From assembly GCF_963082655.1 (NCBI RefSeq), contig NC_081553.1, positions 156,217,441 through 156,281,440 of the forward strand: 64,000 bases of DNA, written 5' to 3'. The notes beneath the pieces are model-generated. The model was not told the origin of the DNA. It saw only the letters and a program-made list of their open reading frames with translations, and made no database searches. This DNA comes from Stomoxys calcitrans (Eukaryota; Arthropoda; Insecta; Diptera; Muscidae). Below, in pieces: positions 1 to 10,728 of this stretch (position 1 is its first letter; every line of letters starts with the position of its first letter). A program made the position numbers and the translations under genes.

Positions 1-178
1 CAAGTGACAGCTCTGTCGTTAAGCTTGACATTTATGAGGTTATACGCACTCAGAACGTTTTGACATACGTGCGCTATCTCGCCCAAAAGATGCAATTATT
101 TATATATATATATATATGAACATTTTCGTGCGATTATTTTTTGCAAATTTCGACGTGGATTAACTAAACAACAACAGG

Positions 179-345
179 CCGCCCCGGTAGCCGAGTTGGT
201 AGTGCGCTTGGATTACCAGTGCATGGGTCGTGGGTTCGATTCCCGCTAGAAGCCTTGATCTGTCGCTACTGTGTTATCACAATGGACTTAAAAAATTGTC
301 TAAGTGAGTCTGTAAAGGACTGCCACTCTTACCTAACCTAACCTA
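179..345 (+). mobile_element. tRNA-derived SINE (type 1)
   Basis: The head looks like a tRNA with an A-box-like TAGCCGAGTTGGTAGTGCG and a B-box GGGTTCGATTCCC (RNA polymerase III promoter). An unrelated body follows (cacaatggacttaaaaaattg), and it ends in tandem CCTAA units. A degenerate second copy of the body lies near 7560-7665. It is not a functional tRNA gene: the 3' half does not close an acceptor stem. Confidence 0.75.
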
Positions 346-358
346 TCTCAACAACAGT

Positions 359-950
359 GCATCGATAAACTTAATTAAATTTTTGGCGATGAAGCTCCAT
401 CAAGGACCAGTGTTTATCGATGATATGGTGAATTCAACCGAAGTCGTAGTTCACTCAAAGACGAGTTTCGTGAAGGTCGTTGTTATTCCAAAAACCACCA
501 TTGATGCTATGCACCAACTGATATCAAGAGATCATCTTGTGAACTATCGTTAGATTGAGACAACTTTAGGCATTAGTGAGACCAGCATACATTCAATATT
601 GCATGAACAATTGAGCGCCAAAAATTTGATCGCGATATTTTTTGGGATCCAACCCCAAAAAAATCGTCAATCGCTCACAAAAAGGCCCGCGACGATTGGT
701 CGAAAGAAATGCTCCAAAAATACGAAACAACTGCATTTTTGAGCACTCAAAACATCGATTTGATGAGTCATCCGCCGTATGGTCCTGCCTTGGCACCGAA
801 TGACTTCTTTTTATTCTCGTGCGTAAAAAATAAAATGAGAGGTCAACGTTTTTCGACACCTAAAGAATCGGTGTGGGGGGGGGGGGGGTAATGGGGAATA
901 TTTTGAAAAACAATAAAGCGATTTTCGATGATTAATATTTGTTTTTGTGT
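359..950 (+). pseudogene. Mariner transposase relic, internally deleted
   Basis: The conceptual frame gives mariner transposase pieces: the N-terminal helix-turn-helix region (FGDEAPSRTSVYRW), an ETTLGISETSIHSIL segment, then a jump to the catalytic end (FLSTQNIDLMSHPPYG, APNDFFLF, MRGQRFSTP). The central third, including the first two catalytic aspartates, is missing; the junction is near 718. In-frame stops occur (near 553) and a run of about 17 nearly pure G lies at 872-888. This is a dead copy from a mariner family different from the one at 5309. Confidence 0.8.
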
Positions 951-1014
951 TCTCTAATCCCGAAATATAAAAGGCAAGTCTCGTAGCAGGGAAAAACGCT
1001 AATAACACTAAGGA

Positions 1015-1140
1015 ACAGGGGCAAATTTCTCACATATTAAGGAGTGCTGTCCATTAAAATTTAAGCTCGATGATAAGGGATCTTCTTTTATAGCCGAGTC
1101 CGAACGACGTGCCGAAGTGTGACACCTCCCCCAAAGACGT
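1015..1140 (-). mobile_element. SINE 3' body fragment (type 2)
   Basis: On the minus strand this matches the body of the SINE seen at 13200-13410 (a gccgttcggactcggctataaa-like block, then cccttatcattgagctta). The tRNA-like head is absent. Its B-box SINE relatives are at 7697 and 45122. Confidence 0.55.
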
Positions 1141-1329
1141 CACTGTTTGTCTAATAAAATAAATAAAAACACACTTAAGAACACAGAATTCGAACTAATC
1201 CGAGTCTACCACTATCTTTAAGCATAACAAATCTTGAAAATATAGGACCAAAATTTGCCTACTGCGACCATTAAAGGGCATATCGACATTAACGTACGTG
1301 GATGAGTATTTATTCAAACGACAAATACT

Positions 1330-2030
1330 GTTGCTGACAAGGACCGTAGAAAGAGAAAGAGACTAATGCCTTCTCTGAGGATGGCAAAATCCGTTTGGGT
1401 GCCGGGCCATAAGGGAGTAAGGGCGAATGAAAGGGCAAACGATTTGACGGTGAAGGCCAGAGGACTGCCGTCAATAAACTTGATTTACATGAAGTCTTTC
1501 GTGTCGACGCAGTCCGAGTTAAGGGCGTGGGCGATGAATACGCACGCTACATTGTGGAACCGCGAAACGGTCGGTAGAACGGTTAAAATCCTATGGGGGG
1601 TCCAGATCGTGAGAAGAAGAGGCTATTACTGAAAGGAAGTAAGAAGAAGGTCAGTATAGCTATTGGTATCATAACGGGGCACATAGGACTACGAGCTCAC
1701 TTATGTAAAATCGGTGGGGTAAGTGATAGCATGTGTAGGGCATGCGGGGAAGATGATGAGAAGTTTGTTATTGCCGGCTTTCGCGTCTAACAGATACCGG
1801 TACTTAGGTGGGGACAAAATACCAGACATGAACCAATTTAGGGTCGTGACATGGAAAACAATTAAACATTTTGTAGGACGAAATTCCTACCTTGATTTTC
1901 TTTTTCGAGGTTACTTTTAAGTTTTTAGGGCGCACAACAAGCCGATTACTGGCTTAGGTGTATGTGTATAGTGGCATGGGACAGATTAATATCTGCACCC
2001 TCTTTTCAAACTAACTTAACCTAAATGTGT
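1330..2030 (+). mobile_element. LOA/I-like LINE, 3' fragment (RNase H to tail)
   Basis: This encodes the end of a non-LTR retrotransposon ORF2. An RNase H end (SVWVPGHKGVRANERANDL) is followed by the C-terminal zinc-binding-like segment ([19 protein letters not shown]), in shifted frames. The 3' UTR (acaacaagccgattactggc) ends in CTAACTTAACCTAA. The same family recurs at about 16.5, 20.4, 29.6, 40.9, 44.6, 45.3, 50.6 and 53.5 kb. This copy is 5'-truncated and frameshifted. Confidence 0.75.
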
Positions 2031-4200
2031 TTAAGTGCCAAGAAGTTTAAACGTTTCATGTGCAATGTCCTAGGTCATAAGTCATTTGAGTGCACAACGG
2101 TCAAAAAAGTGGGCAATTCCAAGAATGAGAAGACCAAGAGGGTAACGAATATATTAATAACCTGACGGATGATTGCCGGCACCATCAAAAGGGATTTTTA
2201 AGGATATAACGCTGTTTGACAAAAAGTATGGGCCCTGGTAGATACTGGAAGCGACGACACCCTACTTCAATTAGATGACATTGCCCTAGAACCCGTATTG
2301 AGGACATTTTTTGGCATAGGAGTCCAAATTGTTGATGCCCTAGGCTGGTTTAAGACAAAGGTGAAACTGCATGCCGAGCAGATGGAGATAACGTTTTATG
2401 TGGTAAAAGAATCAGATATATTTTACCCTGCGGTGTTGGGCAAATACTTTTGAATGAAATGAAATTGTTCGTAAATAAAGAGGGCGCTAAATTTAGAAGA
2501 AAGTTTCATCCATCTTTGATATGGATGAGAGTGATGCTTCATCAGATATGAATGATTTAAAGGCTGAAGTCAAAACAATTTACATATTTCATTTATTCCA
2601 CATCATTCGATCGCTGTTTGATAGATGAGTTAGATATATCCCATTTGAACAAAAATATACAGGCACGTTTGGCGAATTGTGTCGGAAACTATAAACCGCA
2701 GAAGCTAGTGAAATTTGCAGTCGAAATAAAAAATATGATACCAAACGTGCTCATTTTAGTACCATACTTGATAGTAAAGCAACACCGTATGGTAACAAAG
2801 CATTACCGCATGCTATGGATTAGTATATAAAATGATTAGTAAAGTTTGGTACTAGCATTATTACCTTAACTGGTATTGGTTTTAATACCATTCTGTTATT
2901 AGTTTTAATCCCAACCCATTATTGAATATTCCACCCCAAATGAACAAAAATAAAAAACTATTAAAAATAATTTGTACCTCATTTTATTATTTATGTTAAG
3001 ATTATGATTATGATTTGATTATATTATGCTACAAAAAATAGTGTTACACCACGACCAACCTCGATTCGTAAAAGTAATTGCGGATTTTTTAAAAGAAAGT
3101 AAATGCATTTTTAATAAAACTTAGAACGAACTGCAATCAAATATACCTTTTTTACACTTTTTTTCTAAAGCAAGCAAAAAGTAACAGCTGATAACTGACA
3201 GAAGAAAGAATGCAATTACAGAGTCACAAGCTGTGAAAAAATTTGTCAACGCGGACTATATGAAAAATCCGCAATTACTTTTTGGGCAACCCAATATTAA
3301 GTACAAAGCTAAACAGCACTTTTGCTGCGATGACAAGAATACAAATGTGACGCCGCCAATTCTTAATATCCTCCTTCGTCTGGTACCAAATTGGATACCA
3401 AATGATATTACAAATATTTGCCAATAACGCAAATAAAATAATTCCAGCCGGTATTGATAAAGTACCGTCCTTTTTTATCAGTGCCTCAGCAGATAATAGA
3501 CCGTCAAGTGAGTGAATGGCTGGATGAAGGAATAGTTAAAGAAAGCTTTTCCAAATACGCTTCACCAGTGATCCTCGTATCTAAAAAAGATGGCGCGTCG
3601 TCTCAACAAATTTTTCATGATAATGTTCCAATGGCTGTTCTGGACGACGTCGATTGACTTGAAAAATGGTTTCTTCCAAGTCTCAATAGAGGAGGAATCA
3701 CAGAGATACACTTTGTTACACAGAAAGGACAATATGAGTTTGGTTTTGTCCCATTTGGAATTTCGAATTCGCAGGCCGTGTTCATTTCAGTAGTTTTCCA
3801 TAGATAGTAATTCCATCAGAAGACGAAGAGGAAGGCATGAAGAAGTTGGAGACATTTCGAGAGTGGCGTGGGATTTTCTACACCAACAAGCAGTACAACT
3901 GGGTGATCTGGTTGGGAACAAACATACCCAATACGGTACTGGAATGAAACTCAGACCAAAGTATTTGGCGTCATACAAGGTAGTTGCCAAATTTTACCAC
4001 GATAGATACGAAGTGGAGAAAATCGGCGAATGCTGGGGTTCTAGAAGGTGCCCCACTCTCACCGAATACAAGAAGCCGTTGAACCCAACGTCGTGGGCGA
4101 GGGGTTCGACAGTGATAGCTTTGAGGACGCCAGTTGAGTGTTTTACCAGGAGTCAAAGAGTGACGATCGAGTAGTTGTTGAACTCGTGCGGAACAGTTGA
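2031..4200 (+). pseudogene. Decayed Ty3/gypsy retrotransposon relic
   Basis: Fragments appear in the order expected for gag-pol. A zinc-knuckle-like FMCNVLGHKSFEC lies at about 2055-2095. An aspartic protease (LVDTGSDDTLLQLDD) is at about 2235-2450, and reverse transcriptase pieces (QVSEWLDEGIVKE, ASPVILVSKKDG, IDLKNGFFQVSIEEE) at about 3454-3790. An integrase C-terminal piece (KLRPKYLASYKVV, DRYEVEKIGECWG) is at about 3945-4040. Between these are stops, frameshifts and large deletions; most of RT, RNase H and the integrase core are missing. A mariner-derived MITE sits at 3059-3294. No LTRs were recognised. It belongs to a different lineage from the element at 57102. Confidence 0.75.
3059..3294 (+). 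mobile_element. Mariner-derived MITE, copy 1
   Basis: A 235 bp element with ends like AAAGTAATTGCGGATTTTTT and AATCCGCAATTACTTTTTGG. It carries only the outer ~120 bp of each end of the mariner at 5309-6242. The left terminus is eroded. TA follows the right end. Confidence 0.8.
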
Positions 4201-4283
4201 TAATATTATATCGTTAAATCTATAAACGGTTATTGCCATTAAATTTAAGAAATAAAGAACCTGTAAAGAACTTATTGAATTAT

Positions 4284-6335
4284 AACAAGTAAAAGCGTGC
4301 TAAGTTCGGCCGGGCCGAATCTTATATACCCTCCACCATGGATCGCATTTGTCGAGTTCTTTTCCCGGCATCTCTTCTTAGGCAAAAAAGGATATAAGAA
4401 AAGATTTGCTCTGCTATTAGAGTGATATCAAGATATGGTCCGGTTTGGACCACAATAAAATATATGTTGGAGGTCTGTGTAAAATGTCAGCCAAATCGAC
4501 CAAGAATTGCGTCCTTTGGGGGCTCAAGAAGTAAAATAGAGAGATCGATTGGTATGGGAGCTGTATCGGGCTATAGACCGATTCAGACTATAATAAACAC
4601 GTAAGTTGATGGTCATGAGAGAATCCGTCGTACCAAATTTCAGGCAAATCGGATAATAATTGCGTCCTCTAGAGGCCCAAAAATCAAGATCCCAGATCGG
4701 TTTATATGGCAGCTATATCAGGTTATGAACCGATTTAAATCTTTTTTGACACAGTTTTTGAAAGTAAAAATAAAATACGTCATGCAAAATTTCAGCCAAA
4801 TCAGATAGGAATTGCGACCTCTACAAGCTCAAGAAGTCAAGTCCCCAAATCTGTTTATATATGACAGCTATATCAGGTTATGCACCATAACCTGATATAG
4901 CTGATATTTGAACCATACTTGGCGCATTTTTTGGATATTATAACAAAATATTTCGTGCACAAATTCATTCAAATCGGATAAGAATTGCGCCCTCTAGATA
5001 CTCAAGAAGTCAAGACCCAAGATCGGTTTATATGACAGCTATATCAGGTTATGGACCGATTTAAACCATACTTCGCACAGTTGTTGGATATCATAACAAA
5101 ACACGTCGTGCAAGTCGTCGGTTTATATGGCAGCTTTATCAAAACATGGACCGATATGGCCCATTTACAATACCAACCGCCCTACACTAAAAAGAAGTAT
5201 TTGTGCAAAATTTCAATCGGCTAACTTTACTGTTTAAGTTAGCGTGCTTTCGACAGACAGACGGACGAAGATCGACAAAAAATGTCACGACGATCAAGAA
5301 TATATATATTGGGTTGCCTAAAAAGTAATTGCGGATTTTTTAAAAGAAAGTAAATGCATTTTTAATTAAACGAACTTTAATCAAATATATAATTGCCATT
5401 TTGTTCGATAACCTTTTGCCATCTTCCTGGCAAATTTAGTATTCCACGCTCATAGAACTTCTGGCCTTTATCTGCAAAAAACTGAACCAAGTGCTATTTT
5501 ATAGCCTCATCATTTACCATTTAAGGAGTTCTGCAAAGATCGAAATAAATGGTAGTCTGATGGCGCAAGGTCAGGGCTATATGGTGGATGCATCAAAAGT
5601 TCCCAGCCAAGCTCACTCAGTTTTTGGCGAGTGACCAAAGATGTGTGCGGTCTAGCGTTGTCCTGGTGGAATATGACACCTTTACGATTGACCAATTATG
5701 GTCGCTTCTCCTTGATGGCTGTATTCAATTTGTCCAATTGTTGACAGTAAACATCCGAATTAATCGTTTGGTTCCTTGGAAGCAGCTCAAAATATACCAC
5801 ACCCTTCCAATCCCACCAAACAGACAGCATAAACTTCTTTTGGTGGATATCAGCCTTTGAGGTGGTTTGAGCTGGTTCACCATGGTTGGACCATGATCGT
5901 TTTCGACTAACGTTGTTGTAAACAATCCATTTTTCATCTCCAGTTATGATTCGTTTTAAAAACGGATCGAATTCATTGCGTTTAAGGTGCATATCACAAG
6001 CGTTGATTCGGTTTGTTAAATGAATTTTTTTCAATACATGTGGTACCCATATAAAAATTGACGCCAAACAAACAAATGTAAACAAAATTTCGCGCAATTT
6101 TTTTCTAAAGCAAGCTAAAAGTAGCAGCTGATAACTGACAGAAGAAAAAATGCAATTACAGAGTCACAAGCCGTTGAAAAAATTTGTCAACGCCGACTAT
6201 ATTACTACTATATTACCGACAATTACTTTTTGGGCAACCCAATACTTTATGGGGTCTCAGACGAATATTTCGAGTAGTTACAAACGGAATGACGAAATTA
6301 GTACACCCCCCATCCTATAGTGGAGGGTATAAAAA
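4284..6335 (+). repeat. Dispersed fly repeat with inverted ends, split by a mariner
   Basis: The repeat starts aacaagtaaaagcgtgcta and soon contains TTATATACCCTCCACCATGG; it ends gtggagggtataaaa, so the subterminal parts are inverted repeats. The interior holds about four diverged direct repeats of roughly 150-160 bp, each with a segment like ggtttatatggcagctatat. Other copies are at 28237-28925 (+) and 38755-39210 (-). Positions 5309-6242 are an inserted mariner: the copy near 28825 reads straight through the same point with a single TA, giving an empty-site comparison. It has no coding capacity. Confidence 0.8.
5309..6242 (-). mobile_element. Mariner transposon, 934 bp defective copy
   Basis: The inverted terminal repeats are TTGGGTTGCCTAAAAAGTAA on the left and TTACTTTTTGGGCAACCCAA on the right, flanked by TA on both sides. 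The minus strand encodes mariner transposase fragments: FDPFLKRIITGDEKWIVYNN, carrying the first catalytic Asp; then VIFHQDNARPHTSLV, with the second; then LLMHPPYSPDLAPSDYHLFR, with the third Asp of D,D34D. The N-terminal DNA-binding part is deleted, and stops and frameshifts separate the blocks (5696-6097, 5510-5695). Intact mariners are about 1.3 kb. It cannot encode a full enzyme. Confidence 0.9.
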
Positions 6336-7230
6336 GAGTGTTTATTTAAAAGAATGACCAACGGTAAGATCCCATAACATATGTACAGACGTACTCTGCT
6401 CCTTGCAAGCGTTGCAAAGAAATGTTCAAAATTATCATACCCTGTGGTGATGGTTGTAGCCACATTTTTACATGAGGAGGCAGCACATTGTCAATAGGAA
6501 CGATCGCCGCGGGAATGTTATGACCGAGGATTGACCCTTTGGAGTCTTTCATGGGCAAGAGCTGCCGCATTAGTGTCAACACAATGCTACAACTATTGGA
6601 AAGCGTCCACCGCCCTAAATTTTCAGGTTATATCTTCACGTTCTAGAGTCAGAGATCAAGCAGATCCTCACAGAATCAATGATGATGGAACAGCTCAAGT
6701 AAAACTCTAAATTCAAAAAAATAGCACTTTTATCTAAAGAAAAATTCGGTAGATTCACTTACCTTAACTTGCCTTATACATATGTGTTCTGCGTGTAACC
6801 AGGGACATTGGGGCACAAATCATCTATTTATCTGCCCCCATATATCACTCTGGAAGCAACTCATCCATTTGCGAACATTACAGAAGGGAAGTGACAAGCA
6901 GTTGTTCCTTATTAGACACCTTACTTTGGGGAAATCAGATAAAATAAAATTTTGTAGAATTGTTCCAGCAATAAAAATGCAGTAAATAACCAGCTGCCAA
7001 ATAAAGTTCGGAAATTCGAACTACAAATCACTTTTAACATAGTGTAAACGGGTTTTGGAGATTATCCCGAAAGAAGTAGATTTGGTCTCTGGTGTAAACA
7101 TGGTTTAAGGGAGCTTTTCTTTTGGTCATGCGGCGCCTAAGGACACTGTGTTATGCTTGTTACAATACCCGATATTCCAGGTAGTGTGGATTACGCTTTG
7201 CCTGAACCACTTCTGATAAAAAAAGTATTG
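6336..7230. other. Low-information stretch with LINE C-terminal remnant
   Basis: No gene is supported here. At 6782-6985 a + frame (CSACNQGHWGTNHLFICP) resembles the Cys/His end of LINE ORF2 proteins. The minus frame at 6346-6582 is open but unrecognised. Confidence 0.35.
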
Positions 7231-7234
7231 TACC

Positions 7235-7530
7235 ACTATTCCTGATAGAACCCATTGGAACTGTCATATCCCTGGTAATATAAGTTGCATAGACTTCTAT
7301 ACGTATGGTTCCAAACTAGACGACCAGGTGGACTTTGGGGTGGATAACTTTGACCGATCATATGGAAAAGTTAACCCGACCACTACAGGTTGTATCAAGG
7401 GAGATCCTTGCAATTAAAGAAGCGATGAAACGGCTAAGATATTATATATCTATCTTCTTATGTAAATATCTTCTCAGACAGCCACTAAATCCCTGGGGAA
7501 CTTGTCTAATTAAGCGGATGTGAGCAATGG
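7235..7530 (+). pseudogene. LINE RNase H domain fragment
   Basis: Shifted frames give CIDFYTYGSKLDDQVDFG and LQVVSREILAIKEAMKRL. These are the first catalytic-Asp region and the Glu-containing helix of a LINE RNase H, with the Asp of the usual DGS replaced by Tyr-Gly-Ser. It is short and broken. Confidence 0.55.
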
Positions 7531-7696
7531 CAAGTTTCCGGGCTTTTTAAAGCGATAGGAACTAGAGGGCATCTTCCTTCTCCTGTTCCTGTGGTATCAC
7601 AATGGACAACATCGTCTAAGTGAGTTTGATGGCAGATTTCCACTTAAACCAAACCAAGAACAATTGCAGGAATATATAATATATATATATATAAAA

Positions 7697-7835
7697 TGGA
7701 GGCCACCGTAGCGCAGAGATTAGCATGTCCGACTATGACGCTGAACGCCCTGGTTCCAATCCAGGCGAGAATACAAAAAAAATCGGGTCGCAAAAAAGAG
7801 GTGTTGCACTGCAGCAAGAAAACATTAAACTCTTA
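7697..7835 (+). mobile_element. tRNA-derived SINE (type 2), head
   Basis: An A-box-like gtagcgcagagattagcat and a B-box-like ggttccaatcc precede a degenerate body. A better copy of the same head is at 45122. It follows an (AT)n run at 7677-7692. Confidence 0.6.
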
Positions 7836-7839
7836 ATTC

Positions 7840-8860
7840 AACGAAAAATAATGATGGCCTTGATCTTTAAAACTAATGCACTCAAAATTTGGTGGGTTTT
7901 AACAACTAACACGAGTGACAAAATAAATGAGAGGAAGCGAGACAAGAAACATCGAATTGACGGACGATGAGTAAATAGAATGGACGGTTGATGGGTGAAC
8001 GAGTGCAACTTAAGGCCTAAACAGAATGAGCCTAAATTGAAGAACGCTCTGCGGACAATTCTACTGTGCCCAATTTTTTTTCTTTAGGCCCCTTTCTTGT
8101 AATCGACACCAAGCCGGTATCTGTGGTGGTCGACACTTCCCGCTGCTGATAGCCGTCCCACCGTCCCACAATTGTATTACTGTGCTGCTGATAAGCCCTT
8201 GAAACAACGAATCAAAGTGCATTGTTCCGCGAAAGCAAACCCGCTCCGCTGCCAACTGCTATGCTGAGCAAATGGAGCCAGCATCACATCCCGCTCCATC
8301 ATCGTCCATTTTTGGACGTCTCGCAATCCATCAGCCTACCCACCACAACGGGCAGGGCTTAGCGGGAACCAAGGAACCAGACCACTCTTTGGCAGCATCA
8401 TCAACAAAAGTACAAACTTTATTTTTCATTTGAATTTGTTATTTCAATAATATTTTTATATTGAAAAAATTCGCAATAAATACTAGCTATAACATTTATG
8501 TACATTCATGTATGTGATAATATATTATAATATAAAATGCACGACAGAGCAAAATACAAAAAACTAATACAAAAACAGGTCGGGCGGTTCCGGCTCTTGC
8601 ACAAATACTGAGTGCCTATGATGCTCAATATGACAAATAATTTAACGACACTTTCCGGGAAAATCAATTATCCGTAATGCCTTCGTCCCCGAGCATTCGG
8701 ATAATCTATGTCCGACTGTTACAAGAAGATTGCCAGCCCAATTCTTGAAACTCCCTGGGAATAAACTCCTAGGGAATTAATTTCTCCTCGAAAAAATCCT
8801 CTTATTCCGATTAAATGGGGATTCAAATTTTCGAAAACATATTTTATTTTGTATAAACAT
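7840..8860. other. Unassigned sequence
   Basis: I see no supported gene. 8085-8400 is GC-richer than its surroundings, without a convincing reading frame or RNA structure; 8400-8860 is AT-rich. Confidence 0.3.
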
Positions 8861-8980
8861 TTGACAATATTTTTTTGTCCGTGCCGTCCGTTTGTTATCA
8901 TCGGTCGGTGTTGGTGAGGTGCAACACTTACATGGACTGGGTGCATTTCTGACCTTGCTGTGGCCTTACGTCACTACCAG

Positions 8981-10728
8981 AGATGGTCCGTAAGACGATT
9001 TTTTAGGTTTCCGACTGTCAAAAAGTTGTAAAAGTCGAAAACGTCGTATACTTGTATAAAACGTAGAAAAAGTCGCAAACGTCATAAACCTTAATAACTC
9101 AGTGTAAAAGTTTGATTTTTAACAAATATTATTGTCACTTATTCGTTGTATATAGAAGAGTTTATATGTAAAAAAATTTCGCAATAAAAGAAATATTAAG
9201 TTTTTTTTTTTTAATTTTTGCATTTACATTTTTCACACAATAAATTGGAAATATACGCAAATTTCAAGTCAATTTATAAAGTAACGTTTAAGGATTTTTT
9301 TGTGAACCAAAAAATCAATAAATTATTAGTTTTCATCAATTATATTTAGAAATTGCAATTATTTTGTATCCTTTTGCAAAATTATTTGCCTCTCCCGTTT
9401 TAATTTGCTTTTTGAAAGCTGTTGTAAACGACATATGTTAAAAATGCATGACATCTGAGGAAGTGTCAAGTGAAATGGTACATGGAGTGTTAATTATGTT
9501 ATTCAATAACAATACTTAAAAGTAACATTACTTATTCAATAAAATAAAGGGTGATTTTTTTGAGGTTAGGATTTTCATGCATTAGTATTTGACAGATCAC
9601 GTGGGATTTCAGACATGGTGTCAAAGAGAAAGATGCTCAGTATGCTTTGACATTTCATCATGAATAGACTTACTAACGAGCAACGCTTGCAAATCATTGA
9701 ATTTTATTACCAAAATCAGTGTTCGGTTCGAAATGTGTTCAAATTTTGACAAATTTTGTTCAGCGATGAGGCTCATTTCTGGTTGAATGGCTACGTAAAT
9801 AAGCAAAATTGCCGCATTTGGAGTGAAGAGCGGCAATCGTTCAATAACTGCCCATGCATCCCGAAAAATGCACTGTTTGGTGTGGTTTGTACGCTGGTGG
9901 AATCATTGGACCGTATTTTTTCAAAGATGCTGTTGGACGCAACGTTACGGTGAATGAACACATTTCGAACCGAACACTGATTTTGGTAATAAAATTCAAT
10001 GATTTGCAAGCGTTGCTCGTTAGTAAGTCTATTCATGATGAAATGTCAAAGCATACTGAGCATCTTTCTCTTTGACACCATGTCTGAAATCCCACGTGAT
10101 CTGTCAAATACCAATGCATGAAAATCCTAACCTCAAAAAAATCACCCTTTACTTAACACGCCATCTTCCATTTCACTTGACATTACCTCACATTAGCATA
10201 CTTAACACGCCATCTACCATTTCACTTGACACTACCTCAGATGTCATTCATTTTATAACATATGTCGTTGTCAACAGCTGTCAAAAAGCAAATTAAAGCG
10301 GGAGAAACAAATAATTTTGCAAAAGGATAAGAAATAATTAATAAATACAAATGTTGCAACCACCCAATAACTCGCAACAGCCAGAGGGATTTAGCGAGGG
10401 ATTTTGCGTGTGCCACAATTCGTGAAGATCGGTTAACAAATGACCACATTATCGCAATATTGGTAAAAATCGTGTAAACCTACGGTAGCTTTTTCTAATT
10501 CTGAACCGATTTTTTCCAATTTCAATATTGTTCGTCTCCAAGAGGAAAAAATTACTTATGCCAAAATTTTTAGTTAATCAGATTAAAAATTCGACATATT
10601 TTCGTTCGAATTTTTTTTTTTCTGTCAGAAACCTAGTTTTTTGGCTAGGTTTACGACGTTTTCGACGTATGTAATATACGTCGGAAATGTATGTCATATA
10701 CGTCACTGTTTCTGACAGGCCATCTCTG
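8981..10728. mobile_element. Insertion bounded by short inverted repeats (agagatgg/ccatctct)
   Basis: Both ends inside the LINE carry AGAGATGG / CCATCTCT. The adjoining sequence is rich in imperfect acgtcg-type motifs (left 8990-9090, right 10640-10720). The middle contains a large foldback (9368-10329). The class of the outer element is unknown. Confidence 0.45.
9368..10329. mobile_element. Two-layer foldback with mariner-like core
   Basis: Inner arms 9547-9740 and 9956-10149 are near-perfect inverted copies beginning AAGGGTGATTTTTTTGAGG, flanked by TA. Both arms include the start of the same transposase (MNRLTNEQRLQIIEFYYQNQ, read on + from 9661 and on - from 10036). The spacer retains FSDEAHFWLNGYVNKQNC (+), a mariner/Tc1-like catalytic segment. 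Outer arms (about 9368-9500 and 10195-10329) are inverted copies of another sequence (atttcacttgacacta). The right side has an extra tandem copy of about 49 bp (10152-10250). No complete transposase remains. Confidence 0.8.

Noticed and set aside
181..255. A functional tRNA gene, suggested by A- and B-box-like sequences
   Set aside because: The acceptor stem does not close and the unit continues into a SINE body with a CCTAA tail.
7670..7695. AT repeats as a promoter or origin
   Set aside because: Simple-sequence AT runs are common across this window and nothing adjacent needs a promoter.
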